From: Bacillus cabrialesii
Lineage (GTDB): Bacteria; Bacillota; Bacilli; Bacillales; Bacillaceae
Direction of reading: 5' to 3'
Length of the DNA: 64,000 nucleotides
Assembly: GCF_004124315.2 (NCBI RefSeq)
Contig: NZ_CP096889.1
Span: forward strand, 1,533,001-1,597,000
Position numbers and translations under genes: made by a program. Position 1 is the stretch's first letter. Every line of letters starts with the position of its first letter. This document shows positions 58,977 to 64,000 of this stretch, piece after piece. The notes below the pieces were generated by a model. That model ran no database searches. It saw only the letters and a list, made by a program, of their open reading frames with translations, and was not told where the DNA came from.

Positions 58977-60845
58977 ATGTTGAATGCGCTTACAGAAAAG
59001 CGGACGCGCGGATCTATGCTTTGGGATTATTTGACGACGGTGGACCATAAAAAAATCGCGATTCTTTACTTAGTGGCAGGGGGATTCTTCTTTCTTGTCG
59101 GAGGAATTGAAGCGATGTTTATCAGAATCCAGCTGGCAAAGCCGGAGAATGCGTTTCTTAGCGCCCAAGCGTATAATGAAGTAATGACAATGCACGGGAC
59201 GACGATGATCTTTCTGGCTGCGATGCCTCTCTTATTTGCCTTGATGAATGCGGTCGTTCCTTTGCAGATTGGGGCCCGGGACGTTTCGTTTCCGTTTCTA
59301 AACGCGCTTGGTTTTTGGCTCTTCTTTTTCGGAGGCATTTTCTTAAATCTAAGCTGGTTTTTGGGCGGAGCGCCAGACGCGGGCTGGACGTCTTATGCCT
59401 CACTTTCGCTTCATTCAGCAGGGCACGGCATCGACTTTTTCGTACTCGGACTGCAAATATCGGGGCTCGGGACGCTGATAGCCGGGATTAACTTTTTGGC
59501 CACGATTATCAATATGAGGGCTCCAGGCATGACGTACATGAGGCTGCCTTTGTTTACATGGACGACATTTGTGGCCTCGGCATTGATTTTGTTCGCATTT
59601 CCGCCGCTTACGGTGGGATTGGCTCTGATGATGCTGGACCGGCTGTTCGGCACCAATTTCTTTAATCCGGAGCTTGGCGGAAATACGGTCATTTGGGAGC
59701 ATTTATTTTGGATCTTCGGCCATCCGGAGGTTTATATCTTAATTTTGCCTGCATTCGGTATTTTTTCAGAGGTTATTCCCGTGTTTGCCAGAAAGCGTTT
59801 GTTTGGGTATTCTTCAATGGTTTTTGCCATCGTGCTCATTGGCTTTCTGGGCTTTATGGTTTGGGTGCACCATATGTTTACGACAGGTCTCGGACCGATT
59901 GCAAACGCGATTTTTGCGGTTGCCACAATGGCTATCGCGATTCCGACCGGGATTAAAATTTTTAACTGGCTTTTGACGATCTGGGGAGGAAATGTAAAGT
60001 ATACGACCGCTATGCTGTATGCCGTTTCATTCATTCCGTCGTTTGTGCTCGGCGGTGTCACGGGTGTCATGCTGGCAGCGGCGGCTGCCGATTATCAGTT
60101 CCATGATACGTATTTTGTGGTGGCGCACTTTCACTACGTCATTATTGGCGGTGTCGTATTCGGCCTTTTAGCCGGTGTTCATTTCTGGTGGCCGAAAATG
60201 TTCGGTAAAATTTTGCATGAGACCATGGGTAAAATTTCATTTGTATTGTTTTTTATCGGCTTTCATCTCACGTTTTTCATTCAGCATTTTGTCGGTCTAA
60301 TGGGGATGCCGCGCCGGGTTTATACGTTTTTGCCGGGCCAGGGTCTTGAAACCGGCAACTTGATCAGTACAATCGGGGCGTTTTTTATGGCGGCAGCTGT
60401 TATTCTTCTGCTGGTCAATGTGATTTGGACATCAGCAAAAGGCGAATATGTCGGAGCTGATCCATGGCAGGACGGCCGTACCCTTGAATGGACTGTTTCA
60501 TCACCGCCGCCTGAGTATAACTTTAAACAGCTCCCTTTTGTCAGAGGGCTTGATCCGTTTTGGATCGAGAAACAGGCAGGACACAAATCAATGACGCCGG
60601 CTGAACCGGTTGATGATATTCATATGCCGAACGGCTCAATCCTGCCGTTTGTCATTTCCTTCGGCCTTTTTGTCGCAGCGTTCGGGCTGCTATACAGAAG
60701 CGATTACGCTTGGGGCCTGCCGGTGATCTTTATCGGGCTAGGCATTACATTCTTTACGATGCTGCTTCGCTCAGTCATTGATGATCACGGCTATCACATT
60801 CATAAAGAGGAACTGCCGAACGATGATAAAGGGGTGAAGGCATAA
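58977..60845 (+). CDS. ctaD: Cytochrome caa3 oxidase subunit I CtaD
   Basis: 622-residue catalytic subunit: heme a, heme a3 and CuB. It has about fourteen helices. CuB ligand and cross-linked Tyr lie in WEHLFWIFGHPEVYI, the CuB His pair in VWVHHMF, and the heme a3 and heme a His in VVAHFHYV. It pumps protons. It starts behind GGGGGAGG and its stop overlaps the ctaE start (TAATG). Confidence 0.97.
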   Translation: MLNALTEKRTRGSMLWDYLTTVDHKKIAILYLVAGGFFFLVGGIEAMFIRIQLAKPENAFLSAQAYNEVMTMHGTTMIFLAAMPLLFALMNAVVPLQIGARDVSFPFLNALGFWLFFFGGIFLNLSWFLGGAPDAGWTSYASLSLHSAGHGIDFFVLGLQISGLGTLIAGINFLATIINMRAPGMTYMRLPLFTWTTFVASALILFAFPPLTVGLALMMLDRLFGTNFFNPELGGNTVIWEHLFWIFGHPEVYILILPAFGIFSEVIPVFARKRLFGYSSMVFAIVLIGFLGFMVWVHHMFTTGLGPIANAIFAVATMAIAIPTGIKIFNWLLTIWGGNVKYTTAMLYAVSFIPSFVLGGVTGVMLAAAAADYQFHDTYFVVAHFHYVIIGGVVFGLLAGVHFWWPKMFGKILHETMGKISFVLFFIGFHLTFFIQHFVGLMGMPRRVYTFLPGQGLETGNLISTIGAFFMAAAVILLLVNVIWTSAKGEYVGADPWQDGRTLEWTVSSPPPEYNFKQLPFVRGLDPFWIEKQAGHKSMTPAEPVDDIHMPNGSILPFVISFGLFVAAFGLLYRSDYAWGLPVIFIGLGITFFTMLLRSVIDDHGYHIHKEELPNDDKGVKA

Positions 60846-61468
60846 TGCAAATTGAAGAAAAATTCACCGCAGAAACCTTTCCAGCTTCTCCCGAAAAAGT
60901 AACACTGGAAGGGAAAAATAAATTTTTAGGCTTTTGGCTTTTTCTTGGGGGAGAGACAGTTTTGTTCGCGTCTCTCTTCGCAACGTTTCTTGCACTCCGG
61001 AATTCAAACGCCGGTGATCCGCCTACGACGGAAATGTTTGATGTGAAGCTTGTGTTTATCGCCACAATGCTGCTATTAACGAGCAGTTTAACAAGTGTAT
61101 ATGCGATGTATCACATGAAGAACTTCTCCTTCGGCAAAATGCAGCTTTGGCTGGGAATTACAATCTTATTGGGAGCGGGCTTTTTGGGATTGGAGATCTA
61201 TGAGTTTAAGCATTACACCCATGAGTTTGGCTTTACCATTACAAGCTCTGCGCTCGGGTCCGCGTTTTACACGCTTGTCGGTACGCACGGCGCCCACGTG
61301 GCATTTGGGCTTATGTGGATCAGCACGCTGATGATCCGCAATGCTAAGAGGGGGCTTAACTTGTATACGGCGCCTAAATTTTATGTTGCCAGCCTTTATT
61401 GGCACTTTATTGATGTCGTGTGGGTCTTCATCTTTACCGTTGTATATTTAATGGGGATGGTGGGATAA
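60845..61468 (+). CDS. ctaE: Cytochrome caa3 oxidase subunit III CtaE
   Basis: 207 residues with five helices, short Bacillus-type subunit III lacking the first two helices of the mitochondrial form. It has the family motif YTLVGTHGAHVAFGLMWI and a C-terminal LYWHFIDVVWVFIFTVVYL. The start A is shared with the ctaD stop. CtaF starts 2 bases after its stop. Confidence 0.96.
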   Translation: MQIEEKFTAETFPASPEKVTLEGKNKFLGFWLFLGGETVLFASLFATFLALRNSNAGDPPTTEMFDVKLVFIATMLLLTSSLTSVYAMYHMKNFSFGKMQLWLGITILLGAGFLGLEIYEFKHYTHEFGFTITSSALGSAFYTLVGTHGAHVAFGLMWISTLMIRNAKRGLNLYTAPKFYVASLYWHFIDVVWVFIFTVVYLMGMVG

Positions 61469-61470
61469 AC

Positions 61471-61803
61471 ATGGTCGGTAAAAAAAGCAGGGGACATATC
61501 AACAGCGACCTTGAATTTAAGAAAAAGAAGCACGCTCAGGAGATGAAGTATCAGGTACTGTCTTTTGGTTTAATGATCGGCCTTACGATTGTTGCATTTC
61601 TGACTGTGGCAACGGACGGTGTCGGCAGCTGGTTTACGATTCCTTTCATTATTTTGCTTGCTGCGATACAAGTCATCTTCCAGCTTTATTATTTCATGCA
61701 TATGAATCAAAAAGGGCATGAAGCGCCGGCACTGTTTTTGTATTCAGGGATGTTTGTCGCATTCATCACAGTGCTTGCGTTTGTCACCATTATATGGTGG
61801 TAA
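61471..61803 (+). CDS. ctaF: Cytochrome caa3 oxidase subunit IV CtaF
   Basis: 110 residues with three membrane helices and a Lys-rich N-terminus (HINSDLEFKKKKHAQEMKYQ). It contains QLYYFMHMNQKGHEAPAL, typical of subunit IV (COX4_pro/CyoD-like). ATG 61471 follows GGGGATGGTGGGA; an in-frame ATG inside ctaE is rejected. It assists assembly of the CuB site in related oxidases. Confidence 0.95.
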   Translation: MVGKKSRGHINSDLEFKKKKHAQEMKYQVLSFGLMIGLTIVAFLTVATDGVGSWFTIPFIILLAAIQVIFQLYYFMHMNQKGHEAPALFLYSGMFVAFITVLAFVTIIWW

Positions 61804-61833
61804 TATAAACAGCCGCCGGAGGTGAAGAAAGAA

Positions 61834-62727
61834 ATGAATCAGTTAGAGGTATTTGGGTTTCGCGCGATGTGGAGCCCTTATCTTTTTTGTATCCTGTTGG
61901 GCATTACAGTGCTTTATCTTTATTTATACAGGCGTATGTCTTCAAAGCCAAATCGAATAACTGGTAAAGAAATGGCGTGCTTTCTATCGGCGATGCTGTT
62001 TTTATATGCAGCTGAAGGAAGCCCAGTTGATCTGCTCGGACATATTATGTTCAGCGCGCATATGGTGCAGATGGCTGTGCTGTACTTGGTCGTCCCGCCG
62101 CTGTTGATCGCGGGAATTCCTGCATGGCTATGGGAAAAAATCATTTTCAAGCCTGCCATTAAGCCGGTTTTTTCATTTTTTACGACGCCCTTAATTGCTT
62201 TGCTTTTGTTTAACGGCATTTTTTCTTTATATCATGTTCCGCTTATATTTGATACAGTCAAAACGGATCCGTTTTACCATACATTAATCACCTGGCTTAT
62301 CTTTGTGCTTGCGTTTTTGATGTGGTGGCCGCTTGTTCACAAGGTAGAGCGTCTTCGGCAGCTCAGCGGCTTGATGAAGCTGGGGTATATTATGGCGGAC
62401 GGTATGCTGCTCACACCGGCTTGCGCTTTGATTATGTTCAGCGGCGCGCCGTTATACGCCACATATACAGATCCGTCTGCGTGGGCTGAGGCAATGAAGC
62501 TTTGCGTGCCTGCAGATATGATGGGGCAGGTCCCATTAACAGGACCGGAAATGTTTAATACACTGCCTTTGTTAGAGGATCAGCAGCTCGGAGCAGTCAT
62601 GATGAAAATCATTCAGGAAATTGTGTACGGTACTTTTTTGGCGATTATCTTTTTCCAATGGGTGAAGAAAGAAAGGGAAAAGGACGGGCAGGAGGAGCCT
62701 CCGTATATTCAGCAACCGATATCGTAA
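61834..62727 (+). CDS. ctaG: CtaG, caa3 oxidase copper-assembly factor
   Basis: 297-residue membrane protein of the Caa3_CtaG family with about seven helices. Conserved parts are HIMFSAHMVQMAVLYLVVPPLLIAGIP (potential Cu-binding His/Met), LADGMLLTPACALIMFS-like ADGMLLTPACAL, and DQQLGAVMMKIIQE. It is needed for formation of active cytochrome caa3 in B. subtilis. ATG 61834 is chosen; the GTG at 61822 is part of its GGAGGTG ribosome site. It is the last gene of the cta operon. Confidence 0.93.
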   Translation: MNQLEVFGFRAMWSPYLFCILLGITVLYLYLYRRMSSKPNRITGKEMACFLSAMLFLYAAEGSPVDLLGHIMFSAHMVQMAVLYLVVPPLLIAGIPAWLWEKIIFKPAIKPVFSFFTTPLIALLLFNGIFSLYHVPLIFDTVKTDPFYHTLITWLIFVLAFLMWWPLVHKVERLRQLSGLMKLGYIMADGMLLTPACALIMFSGAPLYATYTDPSAWAEAMKLCVPADMMGQVPLTGPEMFNTLPLLEDQQLGAVMMKIIQEIVYGTFLAIIFFQWVKKEREKDGQEEPPYIQQPIS

Positions 62728-62756
62728 AAGGTACAGCAAAATATGCTGTACCTTTT
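62726..62756. terminator. Bidirectional terminator between ctaG and ylbA
   Basis: AAAAGGTACAGCA/TGCTGTACCTTTT with a 5-nt loop. Confidence 0.93.
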
Positions 62757-62758
62757 CA

Positions 62759-63121
62759 TTACATTTGAACGGTTTTTAACAAGTCGGAGATGTCCTGAAT
62801 CAGTGCCTTGCTTTTTGTCACAACCTGTACGGGAAACTCTTCCGTTTCTCCATATTCTACTCCATGCGGGTAGTAATGCTTGCCTAAGAGAGGGGACATT
62901 AATTGAATCACGGCGCGGCCGCTTCCAACATCGCCCTCTGCCGCAATGCCTTGTATCCGCAGATAAAACGTACCCTCGATCGTCGAAAACTTCCTGTCAT
63001 AGGTGACTCTTTCGTAATCCCATTGACCCGCTCTGACGAGGCCTTTGCTTTCCATCAAGTCGTCCAGCCAGCTTAGCTCAGCCTTTACCCCTTCAAGTCC
63101 GCTTTCAGTAAACTTCAACAC
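62759..63121 (-). CDS. ylbA: YlbA, conserved protein (YugN-like)
   Basis: 120 residues from GTG 63121, which lies just behind AAGGAGGGG; TTG one codon later is the alternative. It is a soluble mixed alpha/beta protein with WDYERVTYDRKFSTIEGTFYLRIQG and PHGVEYGE. It resembles the YugN family of Bacilli. The function is unknown. It converges with ctaG. Confidence 0.82.
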   Translation of the reverse strand: MLKFTESGLEGVKAELSWLDDLMESKGLVRAGQWDYERVTYDRKFSTIEGTFYLRIQGIAAEGDVGSGRAVIQLMSPLLGKHYYPHGVEYGETEEFPVQVVTKSKALIQDISDLLKTVQM

Positions 63122-63260
63122 TGACCCCTCCTTATAAAAATTACCTTTCCTGACAATCATAGTATGAAAGCGTTAAACTTTCAATGAATCTTCTTCTTTT
63201 GAAAGTATGCAAAAATTAAATTTTGACGACAATAGCACTAGACTAAAGGAGGTTATACGG

Positions 63261-63707
63261 ATGACAAAAATAAAAGATCTGATGACGGCCGACTTGCAAT
63301 ATTGCACGGTATTAGATAATGTATATGAAGCTGCGGTAAAGATGAAAGACGCGAATGTAGGTGCGATTCCGATAGTTGATGAGGATGGAGAAACACTGGT
63401 AGGCATCGTAACCGACCGTGATCTCGTGTTAAGAGGAATCGCCATAAAAAAACCAAACTCGCAAAAAATCACTGACGCGATGACCGAAAAACCTGTCAGT
63501 GTGGAGGAAGATGCTTCAGTCGATGAGGTTCTTCATTTGATGGCATCCCATCAGCTCAGAAGGATACCTGTTACAAAAAACAAAAAGCTGACTGGAATTG
63601 TCACGCTTGGTGATCTTTCTTTATCTGAACAAACCAATGAACGTGCCGGCAGTGCCTTATCGGATATTTCCGAGGGTGATAATAGAGAAGAAGGCTTTTT
63701 TCATTAA
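63261..63707 (+). CDS. ylbB: YlbB, tandem CBS-domain protein
   Basis: 148 residues made of two CBS domains (about 7-60, IKDLMTADLQYCTVLDNVYEAAV..., and 72-125, MTEKPVSVEEDASVDEVLHLM...RRIPVTKNKKLTGIVTLGDLS) plus an acidic tail. Such modules bind adenosyl nucleotides and act as sensors; no output domain is fused. ATG 63261 follows AAAGGAGG. Function in B. subtilis is unassigned. Confidence 0.9.
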   Translation: MTKIKDLMTADLQYCTVLDNVYEAAVKMKDANVGAIPIVDEDGETLVGIVTDRDLVLRGIAIKKPNSQKITDAMTEKPVSVEEDASVDEVLHLMASHQLRRIPVTKNKKLTGIVTLGDLSLSEQTNERAGSALSDISEGDNREEGFFH

Positions 63708-63718
63708 CACATAAATCT

Positions 63719-63747
63719 TTGACATGTTAAATAGGCTGTATTGTAAT
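63719..63747 (+). promoter_or_regulatory. SigA promoter of ylbC
   Basis: A perfect TTGACA (63719-63724), 17 bases, TGTAAT (63742-63747). It lies about 43 bases before the start codon. Confidence 0.7.
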
Positions 63748-63790
63748 GAGGTGTAAGCAAGACAATGTGATTCGCCACGGGGGTGATAGA

Positions 63791-64000
63791 TTGAAAAATA
63801 TATTGAGAGCAATGGTTATTCTCTTGATCATCTGCGGAACTTATGTTCTGTTTATTCAATATGGATCTGTTCCTGAAAAAAAATCAAATGACAGCGAGCC
63901 TCAGGTGTCGAATGAGGAGGCGCAAAGCGGCAAACGAATACATATGCCGACTTCAGGGTTATTGTCCTTTATGGGCAAGTCCGCCGATGATGTAACGAAA
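63791..64000 (+). CDS. ylbC: YlbC, CAP-domain exported protein (3' end outside window)
   Basis: The first 70 codons only. The start is TTG behind GGGGGTGATAG. The N-terminal signal or anchor ILRAMVILLIICGTYVLFIQYG (about residues 3-24) predicts export. It is followed by a short acidic linker and the beginning of a CAP-associated domain. In B. subtilis this position holds ylbC, an about 346-residue protein ending in a CAP/SCP-like domain. The frame stays open to the last base of the window. Confidence 0.85.
   Translation, partial: MKNILRAMVILLIICGTYVLFIQYGSVPEKKSNDSEPQVSNEEAQSGKRIHMPTSGLLSFMGKSADDVTK

Noticed and set aside
1..64000. CRISPR arrays, tRNA/rRNA genes, prophage or toxin-antitoxin modules
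   Set aside because: No regularly spaced repeats, no cloverleaf or rRNA sequence and no phage structural genes were seen. Gene order is that of the B. subtilis core genome.

Overview
The window is chromosomal DNA of a Bacillus subtilis-group species. Protein after protein (PdhABCD, SpeA, RNase J1, NprE, CtaA-G, FtsW, PycA) matches what I remember of B. subtilis 168 almost residue for residue, and gene order follows the 168 block from yknY to ylbC. Two insertion sequences show that this is not 168, which carries no IS elements. Small changes in NprE, FruA, SpeA and YkrA suggest another B. subtilis strain or a close sister species. I cannot decide which from sequence alone. Gene symbols are given by recognition, without a database search.

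Layout. 1-5.7 kb: the end of the yknWXYZ toxin-protection transporter (yknY partial, yknZ), then the fructose operon fruR-fruK-fruA with its own promoter, cre-like site and operator. 5.7-12.4 kb: sipT, ykoA, the ABC-F factor ykpA, the ketopantoate-reductase-like ykpB, a 1.56-kb IS1182-type element, and ampS. 12.4-21.1 kb: mreBH-ykpC, abh, kinC, ykqA, ktrC, adeC, and the rpoY-rnjA pair. 21.2-24 kb: a 23-codon basic ORF, ykrA, defB, a YjcZ-like small protein and ykyA. 24-29.4 kb: the pyruvate dehydrogenase operon pdhABCD. 29.4-37 kb: slp, the dual-function RNA SR1 with SR1P, speA, yktA, a 1.29-kb IS3-type element, yktB, ykzI, yktC, ykzC, yktD. 37.4-50 kb: nprE, the ECF operon ylaABCD, ylaE, ylaF, typA, ylaH-ylaN. 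50-64 kb: ftsW, pycA, a damaged small ORF, ctaA divergent from ctaBCDEFG, ylbA, ylbB and the start of ylbC.

How it works together. Much of the block is central carbon and energy metabolism: fructose import, pyruvate oxidation (pdh), pyruvate carboxylation (pycA), heme A synthesis (ctaA, ctaB) and the caa3 oxidase (ctaC-F). RNA metabolism (rnjA, rpoY, SR1), cell shape and division (mreBH, ftsW), the sporulation/biofilm switch (kinC, abh) and extracellular protein production (sipT, nprE) are interspersed.

Most notable in this copy: both IS elements sit exactly in bidirectional intrinsic terminators between convergent genes. The IS1182-type element duplicated the terminator hairpin, and the IS3-type element split the other one in its loop. 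Other points worth checking are a terminator-like hairpin in the short leader of yktD, an unassigned basic micro-ORF upstream of rpoY, an apparent frameshifted ORF between pycA and ctaA, and an inverted repeat filling the spacer of the ctaB promoter. No rRNA, tRNA, CRISPR array or prophage was found, and I see no convincing multi-gene system that is new.
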